A stretch of DNA of 64,000 nucleotides from Leptolinea sp964420995 (GTDB lineage Bacteria > Chloroflexota > Anaerolineae > Anaerolineales > Anaerolineaceae), in contig CAYQUX010000014.1 of assembly GCA_964420995.1 (NCBI GenBank), forward strand, positions 1 through 64,000. The letters are read 5' to 3'. Below, one piece after another: positions 23,629-31,092 of the stretch; position 1 is the first letter of the stretch; each line of letters starts with the position of its first letter. The notes under the pieces are model-generated. The model worked only from the letters and a program-made list of their open reading frames with translations, was not told the DNA's origin and ran no database searches. The position numbers and the translations under genes were made by a program.

Positions 23629-24660
23629 ATGGATACGCTTTCGATCATCTTTGTTGGATTTGGCAATGTCGGTCAGGCTCTGGCCCGCCTGCTGAAACGC
23701 AAACAACACATTCTCGAAAAAGAATTTGGATTCGGCTATCGGATTATCGGTGTAGCCACCGGGCGGCATGGTATGGCGATGGACCAGGCCGGCCTGCCAA
23801 TGGAAAGGGTGATCGCCGCATTGAACGCCGGTGAATCTATCGACCTTTTTCATAACGGCCCAACAATAAAAGATACATTCGATTTCATCCGCTTGAGCGG
23901 TGCGGATGTGCTCTTTGAAAATAGCCCGGTAAACCACCAGACTGGGCAACCGGCTGCCGATCACCTGCGAACAGCGCTGGAGATGGGTATGCACGCGATC
24001 ACAGCCAATAAAGGCCCGGTGGTTCATGCCTACCAAGAATTGACTGACCTGGCGAAAAAACAGGGCAAGCGTTTTCTGTTCGAATCCGCCGTGATGGACG
24101 GCGCGCCGATCTTCTCATTGTTCCGCGGCCCCCTGCCGGCCATTGAATTAAAGGGGTTCACCGGTATCCTGAATTCGTGCACCAACCTGCTGATCGGTCT
24201 GATGGAGGAAGAAAAAACCTTCGAAGAAGCTGTCCGCTACGCGCAATCCATAGGCATCACCGAAACAGATCCATCCGCTGATATCGACGGATGGGACGCA
24301 TCTATCAAGGTAGCCGCCCTGTCCAATGTGGTCATGGGCATTCCCCTGAAACCCGATCAGGTAGACCGTGAAGGCATCCGCGGTATAACCCCGCAGATGA
24401 TCCTCGATGCCCGAGCCGCCGGTGAACGCTGGAAACTGGTTTGCACGGCCAGGCGTACGGTTGATGGCATCACCGCCAGTGTCAAACCCGAGCGGGTGCG
24501 GCCGACTTCCCCCCTCTTCTCAATCAACGGCACCAGCTCTTTCGTCCAATTTGAAACTGACGTCCTCCCCGGTCTGGGTATCGTCGAGGGCAATCCCAGC
24601 CCGGATACCACCGCCTACGGACTGCTGGCTGACCTGATCAACGCGGTACGCGGCGAATGA
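23629..24660 (+). CDS. hom: homoserine dehydrogenase
   Basis: This 343-aa enzyme reduces aspartate semialdehyde to homoserine with NAD(P)H, on the way to threonine and methionine. The N-terminal Rossmann motif is GFGNVGQALARLL. The conserved core includes TANKGPV, FESAVMDGAPIFSL, GILNSCTNLLIGLMEE and DPSADIDGWDASIKVAAL with the catalytic Lys-Asp region. It has no C-terminal ACT domain, so feedback control by threonine is unlikely here. The next gene overlaps by ATGA. Confidence 0.93.
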   Translation: MDTLSIIFVGFGNVGQALARLLKRKQHILEKEFGFGYRIIGVATGRHGMAMDQAGLPMERVIAALNAGESIDLFHNGPTIKDTFDFIRLSGADVLFENSPVNHQTGQPAADHLRTALEMGMHAITANKGPVVHAYQELTDLAKKQGKRFLFESAVMDGAPIFSLFRGPLPAIELKGFTGILNSCTNLLIGLMEEEKTFEEAVRYAQSIGITETDPSADIDGWDASIKVAALSNVVMGIPLKPDQVDREGIRGITPQMILDARAAGERWKLVCTARRTVDGITASVKPERVRPTSPLFSINGTSSFVQFETDVLPGLGIVEGNPSPDTTAYGLLADLINAVRGE

Positions 24661-25358
24661 GCGAAGCCTATTACATTGCCGGAGTCGAACAACCCGCGGG
24701 GACGGATCCCGCTGTGTTGCTGCATGCCGTTTGCATGGCTGCCGGTATTAAACCTGCCAGGGTCGACGAAGTTCACCTGTACAGCGACGCGGCTTCCGCC
24801 CTGTTCAAGCGCCGTCTTGACACGCCGCAGGGAACAATCATTCTCTGGCCTTATATTCCGTTTCTATCCGTCAGCGGCTTTTTTTCTGCCTGCCGGGCTC
24901 TGGAATGCGGCGAGATTTCTACTATCGTGATCGCCGAGCAGACTGCACTGGTCAACCGCGCCGTACTGCTGGCCGGCCCTGCCGCCGTCGGGCGGTTAAA
25001 CCTTGCACCGCAGGCGCACCTTTCTGCACGTTTCACCCACCCCGAGGGATTCCCCGACCTGCCGGCAGCCGCCTCGCAGGCGCTGGCGGCCATTCCACCG
25101 CTGGAAATTGAACCGGAAAACGGCGAGCAACCGGCCCCCAAACCCATACATCCTGCGAATCCCTGGCTGTCTGTGCATTCGCTCGAAAAACCGCAGGCCG
25201 GAAACTGGCCGGTGGACCGGCTGATCCACGGCCTGACCATGCTTTCCAGCCTTGACCTGCTTGTCAAAGCCCTGGTCTCCACGCAAAGCGAACCTGGCGT
25301 GTGGGTCAGCGCAAACAAAACCGATCCCGCCGCTGCCATGCTGGTATTGCCGTTATGA
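24657..25358 (+). CDS. thiolase-like protein of unknown function
   Basis: This 233-aa protein has segments that recall the N-terminal half of the thiolase fold: DEVHLYSDAASALF, then ACRALECGEISTIVIAEQTAL, as in the region after a thiolase/ketosynthase active site where the family reads GGAxS. The nucleophile position is not a clear Cys in the usual context (SACRAL could be a displaced one). The second half has a Pro-rich linker and a degenerate end. It is locked by ATGA overlaps between hom and folK, so it is expressed with them. Function unknown; it may be a degenerate or regulatory relative. Confidence 0.5.
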   Translation: MSEAYYIAGVEQPAGTDPAVLLHAVCMAAGIKPARVDEVHLYSDAASALFKRRLDTPQGTIILWPYIPFLSVSGFFSACRALECGEISTIVIAEQTALVNRAVLLAGPAAVGRLNLAPQAHLSARFTHPEGFPDLPAAASQALAAIPPLEIEPENGEQPAPKPIHPANPWLSVHSLEKPQAGNWPVDRLIHGLTMLSSLDLLVKALVSTQSEPGVWVSANKTDPAAAMLVLPL

Positions 25359-25840
25359 AGGAAGCCCGCGTATTCCTCGGAGTGGGCACCAATCTGGGCG
25401 ACCGGAAGGCCAATCTGTCCGCCGCCCAAACGGCCGTGTCTGAATTCGTCATCATCCAGAAAACCTCCCGGGTATACGAAACGGCTCCCTGGGGTTTGCA
25501 GGATCAACCGGATTTCCTTAATCAGGTCTGGGAGGGACTGTCAACACTCACCCCGCTGAACCTTTTGCGGCATCTCAAAGCTGTCGAGACGAAACTGGGG
25601 CGTAAACCGTCTGTGCGCTACGGCCCACGTCTGATCGATATTGATATCCTGCTCTATTCCAACCTGATGTTCAAATCCGCCGAACTGGTCATCCCGCATC
25701 CGCGTATCAGCGAACGAGCCTTTGTGCTGGCACCGCTGGCTGACCTTGAACCTGACATGATCATCCCCGGCATGCAATACAGCGTGGCGGAATTGCTCGG
25801 CCGGCAGAACACTCACGGAATCAAGGCGCTTAAACCATGA
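25355..25840 (+). CDS. folK: 2-amino-4-hydroxy-6-hydroxymethyldihydropteridine pyrophosphokinase
   Basis: This 161-aa HPPK transfers pyrophosphate from ATP to the pterin alcohol in folate synthesis. Motifs are FLGVGTNLGDRKANL, YETAPWG, FLNQVWEG and GPRLIDIDILLY (Asp pair for Mg), then IPHPRISERAFVLAPL. The start ATG 25355 overlaps the upstream stop (ATGA). The earlier in-frame start at 25301 lies inside that gene. It is directly coupled to folP. Confidence 0.95.
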   Translation: MKEARVFLGVGTNLGDRKANLSAAQTAVSEFVIIQKTSRVYETAPWGLQDQPDFLNQVWEGLSTLTPLNLLRHLKAVETKLGRKPSVRYGPRLIDIDILLYSNLMFKSAELVIPHPRISERAFVLAPLADLEPDMIIPGMQYSVAELLGRQNTHGIKALKP

Positions 25841-26682
25841 AATCTCGTTTGGAATTCGGACATCAAACCCACGTGATGGGGATCATCAACGTTACCCCTG
25901 ATAGTTTTTCAGGGGATGGGCTCGGGAAAACCATTGACCCGGTGTCAGCCGCGTTGAAACAGGCGGACGCTTTCGCGCAGGCCGGCGCGCATATCCTGGA
26001 TGTGGGTGGCGAGAGTACACGTCCCGGCGCAGAAACGGTAACTGCCGAGGAAGAACTGAAACGTGTTCTGCCAGTCGTTGAAGCACTGGTGAAAGCGGAC
26101 CTGCCAGCGTTGATCTCGGTGGATACCTATCGCGCCAGCACTGCCCGGGCTGTATTGCAAGCTGGCACGGACTGGATCAACGATGTTTGGGGGTTGCGGG
26201 CGGATCCCGACCTGGCGGAGGTTTGTGCAAAAGCGGATGTGCCCGTAGTGTTGATGCATAATCGCAGCAAAGCCGGGCGTGCTGTGCTTGGCCGCTACGT
26301 GGACGTGGAATATGACGACCTGCTGGCAGATGTCAAACGGGAACTACTGGAAAGCGTCGCAATGGCCCATTCTGCCGGAATTCGTGACGAAAACATCATC
26401 CTCGATCCCGGAATTGGCTTCGGCAAGACCGTTGAACAGAACCTGGAATTGCTCAACCGGCTGGATGAGATCAAAGCGCTGGGCTACCCACTTCTGCTGG
26501 GACCTTCGCGAAAATCCTTCATCGGGTACACGCTGGATCTGCCGCCGGAAGAACGTCTGGAAGGCACCGCCGCGGCGGTGACAGTGGGTATCACCCGCGG
26601 CGCGGACATCATCCGAGTACATGACGTGGCTTTCATGGCACGGGTGGCGTGCATGACCGATGCCATCACCCGCGGAGGTTGA
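25837..26682 (+). CDS. folP: dihydropteroate synthase
   Basis: This 281-aa TIM-barrel enzyme joins the pterin pyrophosphate with 4-aminobenzoate. Signatures are GIINVTPDSFSGDGL, ILDVGGESTRPGAETV, VDTYRA, DPGIGFGKT and GPSRKSFIG. The length is typical. The ATG overlaps the folK stop by 4 bp, giving the usual folK-folP unit. No folB, folE or folC is visible in the window. Confidence 0.96.
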   Translation: MKSRLEFGHQTHVMGIINVTPDSFSGDGLGKTIDPVSAALKQADAFAQAGAHILDVGGESTRPGAETVTAEEELKRVLPVVEALVKADLPALISVDTYRASTARAVLQAGTDWINDVWGLRADPDLAEVCAKADVPVVLMHNRSKAGRAVLGRYVDVEYDDLLADVKRELLESVAMAHSAGIRDENIILDPGIGFGKTVEQNLELLNRLDEIKALGYPLLLGPSRKSFIGYTLDLPPEERLEGTAAAVTVGITRGADIIRVHDVAFMARVACMTDAITRGG

Positions 26683-26684
26683 CC

Positions 26685-28403
26685 TTGCTGGCCAGTCTGA
26701 TCATCGCTCTCTATACCACGCTGCTGTTAAGCGTTTACGGCGCCGGTTTCCTCGCGCTGGCCGGCCGACTTTTCGGTATCCACATGGACAGGCCGCCCCT
26801 GTTTCTTTGCGCAGCGCTGGCGGGTTTCGTTCCGCTGGTCTGGTTAACCTCACTTTGGTCCATTTTTCTTCCGGTGAATAAATCGGCGGCAGCCGTTTTG
26901 CTGATTGGCGCAGTTCTTCTGGTTGTCTGGATGATACTCATGCACCGGGATTGGCCGGCAGCATGGGGCGCTTCCCTGCGGCATGTGCACCCGCTGGTAT
27001 GGGTCACAGGCGGTCTGGCTTTGCTGACCGCGCTGGTCATATCCACCCTGAAGCCGGGCAATTCGGATACCGGGCTGTACCACGCCCAGGCCATCCATTG
27101 GATCGAACTCTTCCCGGCTGTGCCCGGCCTGGGGAATTACCATTCCCGGTTGGCTTATAACTCGAACTGGTTCCCTCTACAGGCGGGTTTCAGCTTCGCC
27201 TTCCTCAAACTGCGCTCATTCCATCTGATGGGCGCTGTGTTGACCGGACTGAGCCTGACTTACTTCGTCGGCGGGCTGCAGGGATTGGTTCATGGCCACC
27301 GGCGTCTCAGCGATTGGGCGCGTCTGGCCTTCCTTCCCCTGACCTATTACATTCTTGCCTCGGAGATATCCTCCACCGGCACCGACTTGCCGGTCACCCT
27401 GCTGACCTGGATCATCCTGTGCCTGTGGCTGGAAACGCGGGAAGAACCGTCAACCGGCGGTAGTGTACAGGTTTTGCTGTTGATCTGCCTGCCAGTTTTG
27501 CTGGTCTCCATAAAACTGTCCGCGTTTCCCCTGCTGCTGGTCACCGCGTGGATCCTTTTTCCCCGGCTGCATACCCCGGGCGGTTGGCGACTGCTGGCCA
27601 CAGCCGCGTGTTTTACCGTGCTGCTGTGGACACCCTGGCTGGCACGCAACGTGATTGTATCGGGGTACATTGCCTACCCGCAGACTGTCGTCGACCTGTT
27701 CAACGTCCCCTGGAAGATACCTCTGGTCAATGTGCGCGACGAAGCGGATTGGATCACCAGTTGGGCGCGTTTCCCTCGCTGGGACAAGGACATCATCCTG
27801 GCCATGCCCGTGTGGCAGTGGGCGCCCATGTGGTTTGATGACCTGACGAAAAACCGGCAGGCGCTCCTGCTGGCGGTAGCCGCGGCACCGTTCGGCTTTG
27901 GCCTGGCTGCCCTGGTCAGCCGGTCGTTTTTCCGACGGCAAATGAAGGACTGGTTCCAGCCGTTTAAAGTAACCTGGCCGCTCTGGGTGATGACCTATAC
28001 CGGTCTCGCGTTTTGGATCTTTAGCGTGCCGGGCATCCGTTTCGGTATCGGGCTGTTGACCTCCGCGCTGGTGTTGAGCGCGTTGTGCGGCGTTGGTCTG
28101 TTCCGCGATGCGTTGAAGCGCTTCGACCGCCTGGGTGTGTATGCCGCCGCGGTGCTGATCTGCCTGTATGTGGGTTTCGTGTTTTCCGCCTCGGTGGATG
28201 TGAAGACGTTAGGATCACGTCTTGTTTTGCCGGCGGATTATGTCAACCTGCCCACAGGGCGGTGCGAATTTGGGAATTTTGGTACAGCCTGCGCCACGCA
28301 ATACCAGCAATGCGGGTACAGCCCCTTCCCCTGCGCTCCGCAAGAGCACCCTGATGTGTATATGCGCGGAGCGAGTCTGGGTGATGGGTTTGAGGTGAGG
28401 TAG
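26685..28403 (+). CDS. polytopic membrane protein, LIC_10190-like/glycosyltransferase-C-like
   Basis: This protein has about 572 aa and 11-13 membrane helices. Between the first helices lies the loop NSDTGLYHAQAIHWIELF, and after it LAYNSNWFPLQAGFSF. Acidic residues at the first external loop are typical of GT-C fold transferases. It resembles the LIC_10190-type membrane proteins, whose function is unknown. A Cys-rich C-terminus (CEFGNFGTACATQYQQCGYSPFPC) is likely outside and disulfide-bonded. Start: TTG 26685 has GGAGG 6 nt upstream and lies 2 bp after the folP stop. An ATG at 26649 inside folP is the alternative. Confidence 0.6.
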   Translation: MLASLIIALYTTLLLSVYGAGFLALAGRLFGIHMDRPPLFLCAALAGFVPLVWLTSLWSIFLPVNKSAAAVLLIGAVLLVVWMILMHRDWPAAWGASLRHVHPLVWVTGGLALLTALVISTLKPGNSDTGLYHAQAIHWIELFPAVPGLGNYHSRLAYNSNWFPLQAGFSFAFLKLRSFHLMGAVLTGLSLTYFVGGLQGLVHGHRRLSDWARLAFLPLTYYILASEISSTGTDLPVTLLTWIILCLWLETREEPSTGGSVQVLLLICLPVLLVSIKLSAFPLLLVTAWILFPRLHTPGGWRLLATAACFTVLLWTPWLARNVIVSGYIAYPQTVVDLFNVPWKIPLVNVRDEADWITSWARFPRWDKDIILAMPVWQWAPMWFDDLTKNRQALLLAVAAAPFGFGLAALVSRSFFRRQMKDWFQPFKVTWPLWVMTYTGLAFWIFSVPGIRFGIGLLTSALVLSALCGVGLFRDALKRFDRLGVYAAAVLICLYVGFVFSASVDVKTLGSRLVLPADYVNLPTGRCEFGNFGTACATQYQQCGYSPFPCAPQEHPDVYMRGASLGDGFEVR

Positions 28404-28416
28404 TAAATTATTTTCT

Positions 28417-28896
28417 TTATCGCGGTTCAAAACAGATCATCGGGACAATGGATGCCAGAAAACGGACATCTGCTTCACTCTCATCAATCTGGTACCCCAG
28501 TATGCGAGATAGTTCTTTAAGGGCACCAGGATAGCGGCGATTGTAATCGATCAAAACATCCTGCGCCTGCAGTACAGGAACCTGAACCGCATGCACATTC
28601 AACTTTTGAGAACCTACCTGGATTGCAACATCCGGTTGGGCGAGAAGGTTTTGGTACCAGTCAGACCCAGGCCCAAAACCGGATACTGAATAATACCTCT
28701 GCTTCTCACTGTCAAATTTGACAATTTCTATGACCGCCTGTCGAGGAGCTCCCGTCTTGCGACCTTTGTGATTCAACAAGAGAAATCGCTTTCCAAGCAA
28801 TCCGCCCAGACCAATCCGGTATAACAAAATAGGAATGCGCCATAATACACGTGAAAAACCGCGGGGTGGAGATACATCTTTTATTTTCTTAGCCAT
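28417..28896 (-). CDS. deazaflavin (F420)-dependent nitroreductase-family protein
   Basis: This 159-aa protein belongs to the Ddn/flavin-deazaflavin oxidoreductase family, which binds F420 and reduces quinones or nitro compounds. Blocks are LLNHKGRKTGAPRQAVIEIV and YYSVSGFGPGSDWYQNLLAQP, then LNVHAVQV. The N-terminus holds a likely amphipathic or short membrane helix (WRIPILLYRIGLGGLLG). It is the last gene of a four-gene minus-strand operon led by a TetR regulator, so its expression is probably induced by the regulator's ligand. It converges on the membrane-protein gene with 13 bp between stops. Confidence 0.82.
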   Translation of the reverse strand: MAKKIKDVSPPRGFSRVLWRIPILLYRIGLGGLLGKRFLLLNHKGRKTGAPRQAVIEIVKFDSEKQRYYSVSGFGPGSDWYQNLLAQPDVAIQVGSQKLNVHAVQVPVLQAQDVLIDYNRRYPGALKELSRILGYQIDESEADVRFLASIVPMICFEPR

Positions 28897-28914
28897 ATTA
28901 TTCCTTTATCCAAA

Positions 28915-29508
28915 TCAAATCGATCGCTTTGGCCAGAATGACCCGGTGTGTTTGCAGTATTCCGCATACGGCTGCCCGAATCTTAATAAAAGATCCTGCT
29001 CCTCAACGTAACACAACACGATAAAGATCGGGAAGAAAACCAGTGAATACAAAACCAGGAAAGGAGAATTTAATAGAAAACCGATCACTCCAAAGAGGAA
29101 TACTTCACCGGTAGCCTGGGGATGCCGCATCTTTTTATAAATCCCGGAATACATGGTGTGGTTGATGTTGGGTTTTACGGTTTCTTCACCCGCATCCCTG
29201 GCACCTTTGACCATCAACCAGCAAGAGGGAATACCGATCACCAACCCGATCAATATGGAAATCCACCACGGCCAGGGGAATTGTCCGCTGATTGGAAGGC
29301 ATGGCAAAGGGAAGAAGAGGAATAAGATGTAGTTGAGAGTAATGACACCCTCAAACACCCCGGAGATCAGTCGATCAATATAACATTTCTGATAGGCCGT
29401 TGGACCTTCTATCAGGGCGCGTCCGGCCGGCCGTACACTGCGAACATAGAAAAGTAGGAAGAAAATTGAAGAGAGAATACACACGAAGAAATTTATCCAG
29501 GGGATCAT
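28915..29508 (-). CDS. isoprenylcysteine carboxyl methyltransferase-like membrane protein
   Basis: This 197-aa protein has five or so helices. The C-terminal part matches the ICMT/phospholipid methyltransferase fold: MRHPQATGEVFLFGVIGF and, later, EEQDLLLRFGQPYAEYCKHTGSFWP, where the R-H-P, E-E and Y-x-x-Y positions bind S-adenosylmethionine. The substrate in bacteria is mostly unknown (lipid or isoprenoid acid). It lies between the F420-type reductase and the Cys-rich membrane protein in the same operon. Confidence 0.78.
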   Translation of the reverse strand: MIPWINFFVCILSSIFFLLFYVRSVRPAGRALIEGPTAYQKCYIDRLISGVFEGVITLNYILFLFFPLPCLPISGQFPWPWWISILIGLVIGIPSCWLMVKGARDAGEETVKPNINHTMYSGIYKKMRHPQATGEVFLFGVIGFLLNSPFLVLYSLVFFPIFIVLCYVEEQDLLLRFGQPYAEYCKHTGSFWPKRSI

Positions 29509-29565
29509 ATATTTTTTCCTTTTGATATGATTGTTTTATAATCGACTCTTCGCATAAAGATCGGA

Positions 29566-30174
29566 TCAGTCGTGAACTTCTTCCGCTGCATTCTTCTTCT
29601 GGTAGGCTGATCTATATGATTCCGACACATGATTCAGCGGGCAGGAGAAATTCACGCATTTTACACAGATGTTCCTGTATAAAAGGTAACCAAAACTGAC
29701 CACCGAAGCGGTCGCGATGCCGGCAAGCAAGAATTGCCTGGCAACCACCAGGATACCAACCGGATACAATGCCAGAATCAAAGCTCCAACAATGAATTGG
29801 ATCTGTTCACTTTGCGACATTGGTTGAGGTTTGTACCGAAAAAATTTAAACACACCGTAATTGGCATGACAATGCAAAATTCGGGATGGTTCCGACCAGT
29901 ATGGGCAGTGGCTGCACAATACATTCGCCTCCCAGATAAAGAAGAAGAATATCGCGTAGGCCAGCCATCCCCAAAGATACATGCCATTGCCAGTAACGAT
30001 CACTCCTCCTACCGCTGAAACCAGTAAGGGCAGGAAGATCATGAAAAAATGCAGCGTGTCAGCCGGATCATACCGGCACATCAGATTCGTCCGATTTGTG
30101 CAGGAATCACAATCCGGAGATTTTTGCACGGAACAGAAGATATTATTCGTTTCCTGATTTGACATGGTGTTCAT
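29566..30174 (-). CDS. cysteine-rich membrane protein of unknown function
   Basis: This 202-aa protein has three or four helices with cysteine groups on both sides: CDSCTNRTNLMC near the N-terminus, CSHCPYW with CHAN in the middle, and CVKCVNFSCPLN near the end. The pattern CxxC...C with the ICVKCxxFSCPLN block suggests Fe-S clusters or zinc, so a small redox membrane protein is plausible. The start overlaps the tetR stop (ATGA type). The start codon could be the first or the second Met (MNTM). No named family recognised. Confidence 0.6.
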   Translation of the reverse strand: MNTMSNQETNNIFCSVQKSPDCDSCTNRTNLMCRYDPADTLHFFMIFLPLLVSAVGGVIVTGNGMYLWGWLAYAIFFFFIWEANVLCSHCPYWSEPSRILHCHANYGVFKFFRYKPQPMSQSEQIQFIVGALILALYPVGILVVARQFLLAGIATASVVSFGYLLYRNICVKCVNFSCPLNHVSESYRSAYQKKNAAEEVHD

Positions 30175-30773
30175 TCCTTCCTTTCTAGACTTGAAATTAA
30201 TATTTGCAATCCCCCGCGCAATTGTTTTTCTATGGCCATACTATCTGGAGCATAGCTCCACAAAAGTAGAGTACCTTCAATTTGTGAACAAAAAACAATC
30301 GCCATCTGCCGGGCATCAATATCCATAAAATCCCCGATATCGATTCCGCGTTGAATGATAGGCTCAACAGATCGAACAAATCGCTCAAGGTAACCCTGCA
30401 TGACTGATTTAACGGTTTTATTTCGAAAGGCGAGTGCATAAAATTCATAGATTATCGGCGCAAACGGTACCATCCCGGTCAAATCTTTAATATATTGATC
30501 AAAATACATGTCCAGGCATTCTTTAGGATGAATTTCTGGATCTTCAAGCTTCTCCATCCTTAAGAACTCTTCACCAAAAATTCGATCCATGATGGAAATG
30601 ATCAATTCTTCTTTGCTTTTGTAATACCAGTAGATCAAGCCCTTGCTGATCCCTGCTTCTTTCACAATATCATCCATGCGGGCATCATCAAAACCGGCTT
30701 TGGAAAAAACATGGATGGCGGCTTCGATAATTTGATTACGTCGAGTATCGCTGACATCTGGTCTGGGTGACAT
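30171..30773 (-). CDS. TetR family transcriptional regulator
   Basis: This 200-aa repressor type has an N-terminal helix-turn-helix domain (IIEAAIHVFSKAGFDDARMDDIV then AGISKGLIYWYYKSKEELI), highly typical of TetR. The C-terminal ligand domain has a helix with MVPFAPIIYEFYALAFRNKT. The start ATG 30773 has AGGAG upstream. Eighteen bp upstream of the start is a perfect palindrome (30791-30804) that overlaps the promoter, so it likely represses its own operon of three downstream genes. Confidence 0.9.
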   Translation of the reverse strand: MSPRPDVSDTRRNQIIEAAIHVFSKAGFDDARMDDIVKEAGISKGLIYWYYKSKEELIISIMDRIFGEEFLRMEKLEDPEIHPKECLDMYFDQYIKDLTGMVPFAPIIYEFYALAFRNKTVKSVMQGYLERFVRSVEPIIQRGIDIGDFMDIDARQMAIVFCSQIEGTLLLWSYAPDSMAIEKQLRGGLQILISSLERKE

Positions 30774-30790
30774 TCATTTCTCCTAAATTG

Positions 30791-30804
30791 ACTGACTGGT
30801 CAGT
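30791..30804. promoter_or_regulatory. likely TetR operator
   Basis: ACTGAC-TG-GTCAGT is a perfect 6-bp-arm palindrome, extended outward by AT-rich DNA. It lies directly after a minus-strand -10-like TATATT (30812-30807) and before the tetR ribosome site, where a bound repressor would block transcription. Confidence 0.7.
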
Positions 30805-31092
30805 TTAATATATCATCAATTCAATCAATTTTTTAATGGCAATTTCATTCGAATTTTATAAATGAAAAAACGGAATGAATTGTGGATAACAAATTTCGCT
30901 ATTTCAATTTCAAAAATTAATTAGAATTTTCCAATATTTCAAAACCTGAAAGATAAAAATGATGAAGATAATTGCGAATTATCTAAATACAAAGTAAACT
31001 AAATTAGCTATTTACTATTTTCTACTAGGGGAAATACAAGATGAAAAACTAGTCAAAAAGTAGTTTTTCAATGATATTATCCAGAGGGCAAA
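30805..31092. other. AT-rich intergenic region
   Basis: This stretch is strongly AT-rich compared with the rest of the window and contains no gene I can support. It carries the tetR promoter at its left end. Near the right end are an inverted repeat (AAAAACTA at 31044-31051 with TAGTTTTT at 31061-31068) and a TATTAT-like -10 box followed by AGAGGG, the ribosome site for the glycosyltransferase gene. The repeat could be an operator. Confidence 0.55.

Noticed and set aside
30805..31092. CRISPR array or insertion sequence in the AT-rich gap
   Set aside because: No regular repeats, no transposase fragment and no terminal inverted repeats. Only one short palindrome is seen.
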